Positions 43,865 through 53,380 are shown, counted from the stretch's first letter. The stretch is DNA of 64,000 nt from Parvibaculum sp. (GCF_019635935.1 NZ_JAHBYN010000001.1:2633532-2697531); one strand, 5' to 3'. A program made the numbers and translations. The notes: a model not told the origin generated them from the letters alone.

Positions 43865-44295
43865 TAGACGTTACCCCGTCTAATTGAGCTCGCAATCCTC
43901 TGCATCCGGTGCAGGCTTCATTGCACGCTAAGCTGATCCTGCTTTGCTGAAGGTCGAACGCGATTTGGTTCTAGCTGTTATCTCAGTTTCATATTTGACC
44001 CGCCTGCCCAGTTGCATACGATCAAGTCAAGAAACTTGCCAAACAAAACTGCGATGAAAGCAGTTACCTAGGGAAACGCAAAAGTAATCCGATGAAGCGA
44101 TCAGGGGTCGCCATGACTGCGGTTCAATTCGGGTTCTCCCGAAAGAGAATCAAAGCGATGCGATTCCATATCAACGGACGCGCTGCCATCGTCTGACTCA
44201 AGCGCACGACTAAACCACCGGATCGGTTCCGCCCTCGCGGGATCAAAATGATTTAGCACGTTCTGATGGCCTGAGTTTCTCTGGGGGGTCGCTTC
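43865..44295 (+). promoter_or_regulatory. Intergenic region with activator-box promoter, copy D
   Basis: TTCTAGCTGTTA at 43969 is followed by CAGTTT, then TTGACC (43995-44000), 16 bp and TACGAT (44017-44022). The box-to--35 distance is 26 bp instead of 27. The gap to the dioxygenase start at 44296 is about 270 bp, so the leader is unusually long or an unseen small gene lies between. No ORF there is convincing. Confidence 0.55.
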
Positions 44296-45474
44296 ATGCC
44301 GCAATATCAATCCGTAGGTAAGTTGCCGCACAAGCGGCATACGCAGTTTCGCGGTCCAACGGGCGCTCTGTTCAATGAAGAGCTAGTTTCCGCGCAAGGT
44401 TTTTCGGACGCCTATTCATTGCTGTATCACGTCTCGACGCCGACGGCCGTCCGAGCGATCGTGGAAGCCGGCCCCATGCCCGTGCGGGAATGGGCCAACG
44501 AGGTGCATCGTCATCATCTCTTCGACACGAATAAGTTCGCAGGCGTGGGCGGGGACGTTCTGGAGAGCCGCCGGCCTCTTCTTTTCAACGACGACATTAT
44601 CATCTCGGTCGCTTTTCCGGATCGCGTTGGGCAAGCCATGTATCGCAACGCCTTGCGCGATGAACTGGTCTATGTCGGTGAAGGTGAGGGATCATTATTC
44701 ACACCATGGGGCCGCTTGCGGTATGAGCCAGGCGACATGATCGTCATTCCGCGCGGCACCACGCAGGATTGGCACCCGCTGGCCGGCTTGAACCATCGCC
44801 TTCTTATCCTCGAGTCGGCCACGGCGATCTCGCTTCCGGCGCGTTATCTCACCTCGAGCGGACAGTTTAGCGAGCACTCCCCGGTTTGCGAGCGCGACAT
44901 CAAAGTTCCCGAACTCGTCGAGCCGCGTCTTGATCGCGGTGATTTTCCGGTGCGTGTCAAGTTCGGTGAAACCATCAACATCCATCATTTGGCGTCACAT
45001 CCCTTCGATGTCGTCGGATGGGATGGCTGCCTTTATCCCTATGCGATTAGCGCGCGCGACTTCGAACCCGTCACGCGGCGCATCCATACCATGCCCGATG
45101 AGCAACAAATCTTCGAAACCGTCGGTGCCGCGATCTGCTGTTTCGTCAACCGTGTCGCAGACTACCATCCGCTGTCGATACCAGCGCCGCCCATTCACTC
45201 GAGCGTCGATGTGGACGAGGTCTTGTTCAACATGGGCACCACCATCTTTGGATGGAAAGGCCCCTATCCAGGCATGATGACGTTTCATCCGCGCGGCTTC
45301 CCGCATGGTCCAAAACCCGGCGTGCCGGAGGCGACCATCGGCATGAAAGAGCTGGACCTCAACGCAATCATGGTCGACGCCGCGCGCCCGCTTCGCCGGA
45401 CGCATTGGGCGCAGGATTGCGACGATCCAGGTTATCCGACTTTGTGGCTGAGTGAAAATGAAGCCGCTGAGTAA
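44296..45474 (+). CDS. Divergent homogentisate dioxygenase-family cupin
   Basis: This is a 392-residue protein of the HmgA superfamily, clearly different from the gene at 39006. It keeps SLLYHVSTPT, RNALRDELVYVGEGEG, and the metal region IHSSVDVDEVLF (His and Glu) with FHPRGFPHGPKPG (second His). It is expected to be an iron-dependent ring-cleavage dioxygenase. Two dioxygenases of this family in one cluster suggest two ring-opening steps or two substrates. Confidence 0.85.
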   Translation: MPQYQSVGKLPHKRHTQFRGPTGALFNEELVSAQGFSDAYSLLYHVSTPTAVRAIVEAGPMPVREWANEVHRHHLFDTNKFAGVGGDVLESRRPLLFNDDIIISVAFPDRVGQAMYRNALRDELVYVGEGEGSLFTPWGRLRYEPGDMIVIPRGTTQDWHPLAGLNHRLLILESATAISLPARYLTSSGQFSEHSPVCERDIKVPELVEPRLDRGDFPVRVKFGETINIHHLASHPFDVVGWDGCLYPYAISARDFEPVTRRIHTMPDEQQIFETVGAAICCFVNRVADYHPLSIPAPPIHSSVDVDEVLFNMGTTIFGWKGPYPGMMTFHPRGFPHGPKPGVPEATIGMKELDLNAIMVDAARPLRRTHWAQDCDDPGYPTLWLSENEAAE

Positions 45475-45598
45475 TGTCCGTGCAGGTCGTCGCCAAGAGG
45501 CGCAGGCCAAGTGCGGAGAGCATGAATGGTTGCACGCGCGGTTACGCGGCGATCTGAAACTCAATCTCGAAGAGACGGGATTTGAAAAAGGGGGAGTG

Positions 45599-47227
45599 AT
45601 GAAAGTTCTACTGAATAAACAATTGCGATATGGCGCTGCTATAGCCGTGTTGACGCTTGGCTTGGTACCTACGGGCGTCCATGCCTTCCAGATTGATACG
45701 GGTTCCGACGTCAAGATTCGTTGGGACAACACGATAAAATACTCAGCCGCGTTTCGCGTCCGTAGCCCGGACGACAGGCTGCTCGCCAACGTCAATGGCG
45801 ACGATGGCAACCGGAACTTCGACAAGGGACTGATTTCAAACCGGATCGATCTTCTGTCGGAGTTCGACATCTCCTATCGCGGCTTCGGCTTCAGTGCCAG
45901 TGGCGCGGCTTGGCGCGATCAGGTCTATTTCAGCAATACTGACAACGACTCGCCCGCCACGGCGAACTCATACTCGGTTTCAAACGACAGTTTCACAAGA
46001 GAAACGCGCGACCAGCATGGTCAGAAGGTTGAACTTCTGAATGCCTTCATCTACGGCAACGTCGATCTCAGAGATGTCCCGCTAAATTTCCGAGCGGGTC
46101 GTCACACGCTGCTCTGGGGCGAAAGCCTGTTCGGTGCGGATAACGGCATCGCCTACGGTCAGGCGCCGATCGATTATGTAAAGTTGAACAGCGTGCCGAA
46201 TACCCAGGCAAAAGAGCTGTTCATGCCGGTCACTCAGATATCAGGAACGGCACAGCTTACCGAGCAGCTTACGGTTGCCGCCTACTATCAGTTGGAATGG
46301 CGTAAATCGCGCATTCCCGCCGCAGGCAGTTATTTCAGTGACGCCGATATCCTCGATCGCGGTGGCGAAAGGCTTTCCTTCGCACCGGTCGTCGGCATCG
46401 CGGACCTCTATCGCGGCGACGATCAGGAGGCCTCCGACTCGGGCCAGTTCGGTGTTTCGTTCCACTACCTTCCCTCCGGCATCGATCTCGATCTGGGCTT
46501 CTATGCCTTGCGTTTCAACGACAAGCAGCCGCAGGTCTACCTTTCGCCTGGCGCGGGTGTGGGCCCTGGCAGTCCGCCGGACAAAGTGGGCGAGTATTCG
46601 CTCGTCTATGCGGAAGGCATTGAGCTCTACGGCATCAGCGCCTCGACGACGCTTTTCGGTATGAATGTCGCCGGCGAAGTGTCGACGCGGCGCAATACGC
46701 CGCTGGTGAGTTCCGTCGTGCTCGCGCCGGGTCAGGTAGCCGACAATGATGGCAACCCGGCTTATGCCGTAGGCAATAGCTTGCATGCGCAGATCTCCGC
46801 GATCCAGGTCCTTGGGCCGGGACCGGCGGGACTTTGGGACAGCGCAGTGCTGCTTGGCGAAGTAACCACCAACCACGTTATGTCGATCACCGAGAACGAA
46901 GCTGCTTTCGACCCCGCGCGGTCGCGCACCGCAGTCGGCTTCCGCGGTGTTGTGGAAGCTAGCTACTTCCAGGTTGCTCCAGGTATCGATCTGACCGTGC
47001 CGATCGGTCTCGGCTACAACCCGCTCGGAAAGTCGGGCGTCGCCACAAAATTCAACAGCGGCGGCAACGGCACGACGCGCGGCGGCGACGTCAGCATCGG
47101 CCTGACGGTTCTCTACCAGCAGACGTGGCGGGCCGGCGTCAACTACACGCATTACTACGGCAATCACGAAACGCAGACACAACTGGACCGCGATTTCATT
47201 TCATTCACGATCCAGCGTTCATTCTGA
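45599..47227 (+). CDS. DUF1302 outer-membrane porin-like protein
   Basis: The start at 45599 has GGGGAG just upstream and begins a signal peptide (KQLRYGAAIAVLTLGLVPTGVHA); the frame is open from 45452. The 542-residue product ends in beta strands with an aromatic C-terminal residue (FTIQRSF), typical of outer-membrane barrels. DUF1302 and DUF1329 genes occur together, often with a YCF48-like and an RND gene, in clusters that handle hydrophobic substrates. Here they probably take up or export the catabolic substrate. Confidence 0.85.
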   Translation: MKVLLNKQLRYGAAIAVLTLGLVPTGVHAFQIDTGSDVKIRWDNTIKYSAAFRVRSPDDRLLANVNGDDGNRNFDKGLISNRIDLLSEFDISYRGFGFSASGAAWRDQVYFSNTDNDSPATANSYSVSNDSFTRETRDQHGQKVELLNAFIYGNVDLRDVPLNFRAGRHTLLWGESLFGADNGIAYGQAPIDYVKLNSVPNTQAKELFMPVTQISGTAQLTEQLTVAAYYQLEWRKSRIPAAGSYFSDADILDRGGERLSFAPVVGIADLYRGDDQEASDSGQFGVSFHYLPSGIDLDLGFYALRFNDKQPQVYLSPGAGVGPGSPPDKVGEYSLVYAEGIELYGISASTTLFGMNVAGEVSTRRNTPLVSSVVLAPGQVADNDGNPAYAVGNSLHAQISAIQVLGPGPAGLWDSAVLLGEVTTNHVMSITENEAAFDPARSRTAVGFRGVVEASYFQVAPGIDLTVPIGLGYNPLGKSGVATKFNSGGNGTTRGGDVSIGLTVLYQQTWRAGVNYTHYYGNHETQTQLDRDFISFTIQRSF

Positions 47228-47241
47228 GGAGGAGTAGAATA

Positions 47242-48594
47242 ATGATGAGTTTCAGATTGAGTTGCGTTGTGGGAGCGGCATCGCTGCTTCTGATGAGCGC
47301 AATTCCCGCATACGCAGGCGTGTCCGCGGAAGAGGCCGCGAAATTGAAAACGACACTCACGCCGATGGGCGGCGAGCGGGCGGGAAATGCCGACGGAAGC
47401 ATTCCCGCTTGGGAAGGTGGCCTCACGACCGTGCCAGCCGACTACAAGGAAGGGGACAGGCTTCGCGATCAGTTCCCGGATGACAAACCAAAATTCTCGA
47501 TAACGGTCGAGAACGTTGCTCAGTATCAGGATAAACTGCCTGTCGGTGTCGTTGAGTTGATGAAGAAATATCCAACCTATCGGGTGGACGTTTATCCGAC
47601 AAGGCGGACGGCCGCCATGCCGCAGTATGTTTACGACAATGTCTTCGCCAATGCGACGAATGCGACGATCACCCCCAATGGTGACAAGCTGGATGGCGCG
47701 ATCGGCGGTGTTCCGTTCCCGATCCCGCAGACAGGCCTTGAAGCCATCGCCAATCATCTGCTCGCCTGGCGCGGCACGACGGTGAGCTGGCAAGCCGCGA
47801 ACTATGTGGTCGACAGGAGCGGGACTGCCACTCTGTCGTCGGACTTCATCGTCGACTACCAGTTTCCCTACTACTATCCCGATGCCAAAGTGGGCGAGAC
47901 GCGCTACTACGATTTGACGACATATGCCGTCAATCCGCCTTTCCGCACCGGTGAGTCCGTCCTCTTCAAGGCATCGATCAACGTCGGTCAGGTGTCTCAA
48001 GCCTGGCAGTATCTGACGGGCCAGCGTCGTACGCGGCAGGCACCGAGCGTCGGCTACGATACGCCGGATCCACTATCGTCCGGCATCCAGAGCTACGACC
48101 AAATCCAGGTCTTTTTCGGTGCGACGGATCGCTACAACTGGAAGCTCGTCGGCAAGCAGGAAATGTACATCCCTTACAACAACAACAAGTTGTGGATGGG
48201 TGAGCATGACAAGATCACGACGCCCAACCACGTCAATCCCGACTACGTGAGGTGGGAGCTGCATCGCGTCTGGGTAGTCGAGGCGACGCTCGCCGAAGGC
48301 AAACGCCACGTTCTGACAAAGCGGCGTTTCTACCTTGATGAAGATTCATGGATTGCGGCGGCCGGCGACAACTGGGACGCCCAGGGCAATCTCTACAAGT
48401 TCGACCTCAGTTATCTCACGCAGGCGCCTCAGATGCCGGCGATGCTCGGGACGATCTTCTCGACCTACGACCTGAACAAGGGTGCTTACGTTATTCTGAA
48501 CCTCACTTGGGACGGAAAGGCGATGAAAACCTATCCGCGGAAGCCGGATACGGCCTATACCCCGGCTGCTCTGGCGACAGCTGGCGTGCGCTAG
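47242..48594 (+). CDS. DUF1329 periplasmic lipid/hydrophobe carrier-like protein
   Basis: AGGAGGAG precedes the ATG at 47242; the frame is open from 47125 inside the DUF1302 gene. The 450-residue protein has a signal peptide (VVGAASLLLMSAIPAYA) and the DUF1329 region typical of LolB-like folds (TPMGGERAGNADGSIPAWEGG; KQEMYIPYNNNK). It is expected in the periplasm, moving a hydrophobic ligand between the barrel and the RND pump. Confidence 0.88.
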   Translation: MMSFRLSCVVGAASLLLMSAIPAYAGVSAEEAAKLKTTLTPMGGERAGNADGSIPAWEGGLTTVPADYKEGDRLRDQFPDDKPKFSITVENVAQYQDKLPVGVVELMKKYPTYRVDVYPTRRTAAMPQYVYDNVFANATNATITPNGDKLDGAIGGVPFPIPQTGLEAIANHLLAWRGTTVSWQAANYVVDRSGTATLSSDFIVDYQFPYYYPDAKVGETRYYDLTTYAVNPPFRTGESVLFKASINVGQVSQAWQYLTGQRRTRQAPSVGYDTPDPLSSGIQSYDQIQVFFGATDRYNWKLVGKQEMYIPYNNNKLWMGEHDKITTPNHVNPDYVRWELHRVWVVEATLAEGKRHVLTKRRFYLDEDSWIAAAGDNWDAQGNLYKFDLSYLTQAPQMPAMLGTIFSTYDLNKGAYVILNLTWDGKAMKTYPRKPDTAYTPAALATAGVR

Positions 48595-48692
48595 CCGCGC
48601 CTTAGACGCCGGTACGAGAAAAAGGGAGGGCGCCCGGTGGGCATCCTCCCGCTTCCGCGCCAATCTTTCGTTTCTGAGTAAGAGAATTGCAG

Positions 48693-49808
48693 ATGATCGA
48701 GCGTACTCTCCAACCATTCAACCGGCCCTCTCTCATCTCATCGGCGCTGGCAAGCTTCATTTTTGTCCTTCTATGCGCGGCGGCCCCGGCGGTCGCAATG
48801 CCGGACGTCCTGGATCGCCCGGCGCCGGCCGGCATTACGCTGGAGCGGACCGTGTTGACGGCGATCGCTCCGGCGGGGAAACGTTTCATTGCCGTCGGCG
48901 AACGCGGCACCATTGTCCTGTCAGATGACGACGGCAAAAGCTGGCGCCACGCAAAAAATGTTCCTGTGAGCGTCACGTTGACGAACGTCCACTTTCCCAC
49001 ACCCACAACCGGTTGGGCGGTTGGCCATCTGGGCGTCATTCTTCATTCCACCGATGGCGGAAGCACTTGGATACGTCAGTTCGACGGTGTCAGAGCGGCG
49101 TCGTCGCTGCTCGATGCGGCGAACAAAACGAACAATCCGGGGGAAATCGCCAACGCGCGGCTGTTTGTCAAGGACGGCCCGAACAAGCCATTTCTGAAAG
49201 TCTTGTTTCAGAATGAGAGGCACGGATTGGTTCTCGGCGCTTACGGACTCATTTTTTACACTGACGACGGCGGCGCAACATGGCAGCCGTGGCTGGATCG
49301 TCTTGAAAATCCGGGCGGTCTGCATCTTTACGACATCAGCGTCGGCGAGACTGAAACCTACATCGCCGGAGAGCAAGGGTTGCTTCTCCACTCGGCAAAC
49401 GGGTTCCAGCACTTCTCTCCGATGCCGACGCCTTACGATGGATCCTACTTCGGATTGCTTCGCATCTCCGAGCACGAATTGATCATCTATGGGTTGCGCG
49501 GAAATGCTTTGAGATCGGACGACGCGGGGGAAAATTGGACGAAGGTTCTTCCCGGAGAAACGGATTCAATTACCTCCGGCATCATTTTGCGCGACGGGCG
49601 CATCATCCTCGTGGATCAGGGTGGGCAACTTCTGGTCAGCCACGATCGAGGCCGCAGCTTCATTGTAGTGAAGCTTGAGGATGTTTGGCCTTTTTCCGAT
49701 CTGGTGGAAGCGGCTGACGGAGGTCTCATTCTCGTCGGGTCGCATGGGGTTAAACGCCTGACCACTCAAGATCTTGAAGCCTCGTTGAGTACGGATAAAA
49801 ATAAATGA
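48693..49808 (+). CDS. YCF48/BNR-repeat periplasmic protein
   Basis: This is a 371-residue protein with a signal peptide or anchor near residues 15-35 (SALASFIFVLLCAAAPAVA) and repeated Asp-box-like motifs (LSDDDGKSWR, HSTDGGSTW, YTDDGGATW, RSDDAGENW) that form a beta-propeller. It precedes the MMPL gene and overlaps it by ATGA, the usual order in this operon type. It probably supports assembly or function of the transporter. Confidence 0.85.
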   Translation: MIERTLQPFNRPSLISSALASFIFVLLCAAAPAVAMPDVLDRPAPAGITLERTVLTAIAPAGKRFIAVGERGTIVLSDDDGKSWRHAKNVPVSVTLTNVHFPTPTTGWAVGHLGVILHSTDGGSTWIRQFDGVRAASSLLDAANKTNNPGEIANARLFVKDGPNKPFLKVLFQNERHGLVLGAYGLIFYTDDGGATWQPWLDRLENPGGLHLYDISVGETETYIAGEQGLLLHSANGFQHFSPMPTPYDGSYFGLLRISEHELIIYGLRGNALRSDDAGENWTKVLPGETDSITSGIILRDGRIILVDQGGQLLVSHDRGRSFIVVKLEDVWPFSDLVEAADGGLILVGSHGVKRLTTQDLEASLSTDKNK

Positions 49809-52213
49809 CGCCGCACGTAGCAGCCATAGAAGACCAAAAAATAATCCGAAATATCAAGGATTTCGACAAGCACAGCGGCTCGATCGTCGAACGGATATTT
49901 TTTAATTTCAGGCCGCTGGTTCTGCTGGTCTGCGCCGTCGTGACGGCGCTGCTCGGTCAGCAGGCGCTCAAGGTTGAATATAACGCCAGCTATCAGAGCT
50001 TGATCCCGGCTTCGCATCCGTTTGTACAGAACCTGCTCAAACACGCGAGCGATCTCAATGGCCTCGGCAACAATCTACGCATCATCGTCGAAGCTAGGGA
50101 AGGGACGATTCTCGACGCGGACTATCTGGAACGACTTCGCAAGATAAACGACGAGATATTCCTGCTGCCGGGGGTCGACCGTCCCTGGGTCAAATCCTTG
50201 TGGACACCGACCACTCGCTGGCTTGGCGTAACCGAAGCTGGTTTTGACGGGGGAACCGTCATCCCCGATGACTATGATGGCTCTCAGGCGGCTGTCGAGC
50301 AGGTGCGGATAAATATCAGCCGGGCAGGTGAAATCGGCCGCCTCGTCTCTAACGATTTCCGCTCGAGCGTTATCGTCGCACCGCTAATGGACGACACGCA
50401 TAGATCTCTCGATTACGGCAAGCTGCAAACGCAACTTGAAGATTTGCGGGCGCGCTACAGCGACGACAAGACAAATATCCGCATTGTCGGCTTCGCCAAG
50501 ATCGCCGGCGATCTGATAGAGGGGCTCGGGCAAATTCTTGCTTTCTTTGCCGTCTCGATCATGACGACCTCGGCGATGGTTTACTGGTACACGCGTTGCG
50601 TCCGCAGCACGTCGTTAGTGGCGAGCTGTTCGCTGATGGCCGTGATCTGGCAGCTTGGCTTGATGCATATACTGGGCTTCAAACTTGATCCTTATTCAAT
50701 TCTAGTGCCGTTCCTGATTTTCGCCATCGGCATCAGCCACGGCGCCCAGAAGATGAACGGCATTACGCAGGACATCGGGCGCGGCACACATAAGCTTGTT
50801 GCAGCGCGATACACGTTCCGGCGACTATTCGTCGCCGGCCTGACCGCATTGGTCTGCGATGCTGTCGGCTTTGGTGTGCTCTATATCATAGACATTCCCG
50901 CGATCCGCGACCTGGCATTGGTCGCCAGTCTGGGCGTGGCCATTTTGATTTTCACCAATCTCATTCTCCTGCCGGTCCTGCTGAGTTACACCGGCGTCGG
51001 CAAGGCCGCCACGATACGCAGCATGAAGAGTGTTTCGGATGAGAGCCCGACGAAACATCCCTTTGCCGCGTTCCTCGACCTTTTCACGCGCCGGAATTTC
51101 GCCTTGCTGGCCGTTGCGGGAGGAGTATGCCTTGCGGTGTTCGGCTATCATGTCAGCCGCGACCTGAAGATCGGTGATCTTGATCCTGGCGCGCCCGAGC
51201 TGCGGCCGCATTCGCGCTACAATCTCGACAACGCATTCCTCAACAGCCACTACGGCATGAGCAGCGACGTCCTGATCGTGATGGTGGAAACGGAAGTCAA
51301 TAAGTGCAGTCAGTACAGCACATTGATGACGGTTCAGGCGCTTGAATGGAAACTCCAGACCCTTCCCGGCGTTGAGCAGACATACTCGCTGGCCGACCTT
51401 GCCAACGTCACCGCAGTCGCGATGAACGAAGGTAACCCGAAATGGTATCAACTGCTGCCGGATCAGACGCAGCTCAACTCAACCGTTAGCCGCGCGCCCG
51501 TCGATATGTATGGACGCAATTGCGACTTGGTTCCGGTATTCGTCTATCTCCGCGACCACAAGGCCGACACGCTGGATGAGGTCGTTACCGCTGTTCAGGA
51601 TTTTGCGGAAGCGAACGACACTGAGGAAGTGCGGTTCAAGCTTGCAGGCGGTAATGCGGGCGCCGAAGCGGCGACGAATATCGTCATCAAGGACGCGAGC
51701 CGCACCATGCTGGTGTGGATCTACGGCGCCGTGACCCTTCTGGCGATGGTCACGTTCCGCTCTTGGCGGGCCGTCGTCTGCGCGGTGTTGCCGCTGATGC
51801 TGACCTCGATCCTTGCGGAGGCACTGATGGTGTGGCTTGGCATGGGTGTAAAAGTAGCGACATTGCCAGTAACGGCATTGGGCGTCGGCATCGGCATTGA
51901 CTACGCACTCTACATTCTAAGCGTGACGTTGACGCAGCTTCGCGCGGGCGCGACGCTTTCGGCTGCCTACTATCAGGCTTTGCTGTTTACCGGCAAGGTC
52001 GTGCTGCTCACCGGTGTTACCCTTGCGGGCAGCGTCGCCATCTGGGCTTTTTCGCCGATCAAGTTTCAGGCGGACATGGGCATCATGCTGGCCTTCATGT
52101 TCTTGTGGAACATGGCGGGCGCACTGATCTTGTTGCCGGCTCTGGCCCGTCTGCTTTTCGGATCCGGGAGGTCTCAAGCGGATTCTTCGGCAAAAATCGC
52201 GACGGCCGCGTAA
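49805..52213 (+). CDS. MMPL/RND-type transporter
   Basis: This 802-residue protein has about 12 predicted membrane helices in two repeats, each after a large periplasmic loop (helices near residues 35-55 and 230-400, and again 430-450 and 640-780). The helix with GVGIGIDYALYILSV carries the Asp-rich proton relay seen in this superfamily. It is the energy-coupled part of the DUF1302-DUF1329-YCF48-MMPL set and likely moves a hydrophobic compound across the envelope; direction is not known. Confidence 0.9.
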   Translation: MTPHVAAIEDQKIIRNIKDFDKHSGSIVERIFFNFRPLVLLVCAVVTALLGQQALKVEYNASYQSLIPASHPFVQNLLKHASDLNGLGNNLRIIVEAREGTILDADYLERLRKINDEIFLLPGVDRPWVKSLWTPTTRWLGVTEAGFDGGTVIPDDYDGSQAAVEQVRINISRAGEIGRLVSNDFRSSVIVAPLMDDTHRSLDYGKLQTQLEDLRARYSDDKTNIRIVGFAKIAGDLIEGLGQILAFFAVSIMTTSAMVYWYTRCVRSTSLVASCSLMAVIWQLGLMHILGFKLDPYSILVPFLIFAIGISHGAQKMNGITQDIGRGTHKLVAARYTFRRLFVAGLTALVCDAVGFGVLYIIDIPAIRDLALVASLGVAILIFTNLILLPVLLSYTGVGKAATIRSMKSVSDESPTKHPFAAFLDLFTRRNFALLAVAGGVCLAVFGYHVSRDLKIGDLDPGAPELRPHSRYNLDNAFLNSHYGMSSDVLIVMVETEVNKCSQYSTLMTVQALEWKLQTLPGVEQTYSLADLANVTAVAMNEGNPKWYQLLPDQTQLNSTVSRAPVDMYGRNCDLVPVFVYLRDHKADTLDEVVTAVQDFAEANDTEEVRFKLAGGNAGAEAATNIVIKDASRTMLVWIYGAVTLLAMVTFRSWRAVVCAVLPLMLTSILAEALMVWLGMGVKVATLPVTALGVGIGIDYALYILSVTLTQLRAGATLSAAYYQALLFTGKVVLLTGVTLAGSVAIWAFSPIKFQADMGIMLAFMFLWNMAGALILLPALARLLFGSGRSQADSSAKIATAA

Positions 52214-52273
52214 AGCGAGGCTGGGTTGGAAGCAGTCGTTTCTGTGAAAGATGCCGGCCGACTGATATGAGGT

Positions 52274-52819
52274 TCAGCTATTCGGCAGGCGACCTACGAA
52301 ATCCCGGTGCCAATCCTCGTGGCTTTTAAAACCGGGCATCCGCAGGCATCGCGCTGCCGTGCGCGTTGTGATTTCCTCGTCAGTGAGACTGAAATCGAGA
52401 GGTTCGAGCAAGGATTGGGGGATGTACCAGGAGGTATCGCAGAACATTTCAATGCGATTCCCTTCGGGATCGCGAAAATAGATCGATCACGTAATGCCGT
52501 GCGTGACGGTATGCATCTCCGATATGGGTTCGTCGGCGAGCAGCCGATGATAGTAACGAAGATCGGTTAGCCGGCGAAGACGAAAGGAAAGTTGGTTGAT
52601 GACATTGAAGCCGGGCGCCGCCGGTCGACCAGAGGCGATTACGATCCGGTGATGCTCCCGAGGATCGCGGTTGAGCAAAGCCACTCACCGCATTTCGTTG
52701 ACGACGCCTCTGTCGGTAATGAAAAAACCAAGGACGCGCGCATAAAAATCCTCCATCCGCACCATATCGTGAACAAAGGCGCCAACATGGCTGAAGGCAA
52801 GATGCGGATTGTCAATCAT
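52274..52819 (-). pseudogene. VOC/extradiol-dioxygenase-like gene with two in-frame TGA codons
   Basis: Read from the ATG ending at 52819 the frame runs 182 codons to a stop at 52274 and is intact except for TGA at 52687-52685 and 52489-52487. The translation matches the VOC (glyoxalase/extradiol dioxygenase) fold: LAFSHVGAFVHDM start, FYARVLGFFITDRG, NRDPREHH, then IYFRDPEGNRIEMF with the metal Glu. The second TGA falls where I expect Trp, so a one-base change is likely. Because the reading frame is otherwise perfect, decay looks recent. It lies 2 bp after the YciI-like gene and was probably once in an operon with it. Confidence 0.8.
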
Positions 52820-52821
52820 GA

Positions 52822-53145
52822 CTATGACGAGGCCGAGGTGATGACCAGCGCCTCGGGACCCCAGCTCTCAGGCGCCTCGGCGGAGCGTATGGTCGGATCC
52901 CAGGCGACGAGATCGAATTCGGCCACGCCCGCGATGACGAAGGGATCACTCTCGGCGATCGAACGCGCCTCTGCTTCCGTTTGAGCCTTGAAGATGATGA
53001 CACCGCCTACGCGTGGCGTACGGCGGCCTGCGATCAGAATATGGCCCAGTGCGATATTGCGGCGGAGCCATTCGCGATGCGAAGCAAGACGGGCGTCGAT
53101 CTCTTCCAGCGACCTGATATAGCGCGAGATTTCGAGGTAAAGCAT
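52822..53145 (-). CDS. YciI-like small protein
   Basis: The ATG at 53145 follows GGAGG by 5 bp, so it is preferred over a TTG 12 bp earlier. The 107-residue protein has MLYLEISRYIRSLEEIDARLASHREWL, then GHILIAGRR and a DPF segment, the pattern of YciI-like proteins, small ferredoxin-fold proteins found in catabolic clusters. One relative is a muconolactone-like lyase, but no specific reaction can be assigned. Its promoter region is divergent from the hydrolase at 53492 and has the dyad motif. Confidence 0.8.
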   Translation of the reverse strand: MLYLEISRYIRSLEEIDARLASHREWLRRNIALGHILIAGRRTPRVGGVIIFKAQTEAEARSIAESDPFVIAGVAEFDLVAWDPTIRSAEAPESWGPEALVITSASS

Positions 53146-53354
53146 GAAAGCCTCCAACTGAATGTCTTGAAAGTTCGTCGATAGGACCGTCGCCGCGGCG
53201 GTCGCCGGTTCAATCGCGGTCTGAGAAATTTTTCATCGAAGGTTACGCGGCGGAATAGCGCGGTCAAATAGGGAATGGAGATAGCAGATAGAACGGTCGC
53301 CATTCAGCTTCGCTCATTTCCAAAGATCCATGATCGGTTGAACGCGCCGCGACG

Positions 53355-53380
53355 CTATATCAAAAAGCGATAGAAGATAG
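53355..53380. promoter_or_regulatory. Dyad regulatory motif, copy 3 (reverse orientation)
   Basis: Read on the minus strand this gives CTATCTTC followed by TATCGCTTTTTGATATAG, one base different from the other copies in the core. It lies between the YciI-like gene and the hydrolase at 53492, again in a divergent promoter region. Confidence 0.6.

Noticed and set aside
48610..48655. Hairpin after the DUF1329 gene as a terminator
   Set aside because: The stem is interrupted and no T-run follows, so read-through into the YCF48-like gene is likely.
52274..52819. Genetic code change or selenocysteine at the TGA codons
   Set aside because: TGA serves as the normal stop for many genes in the window and no SECIS-like hairpin was noticed, so point mutations are simpler.
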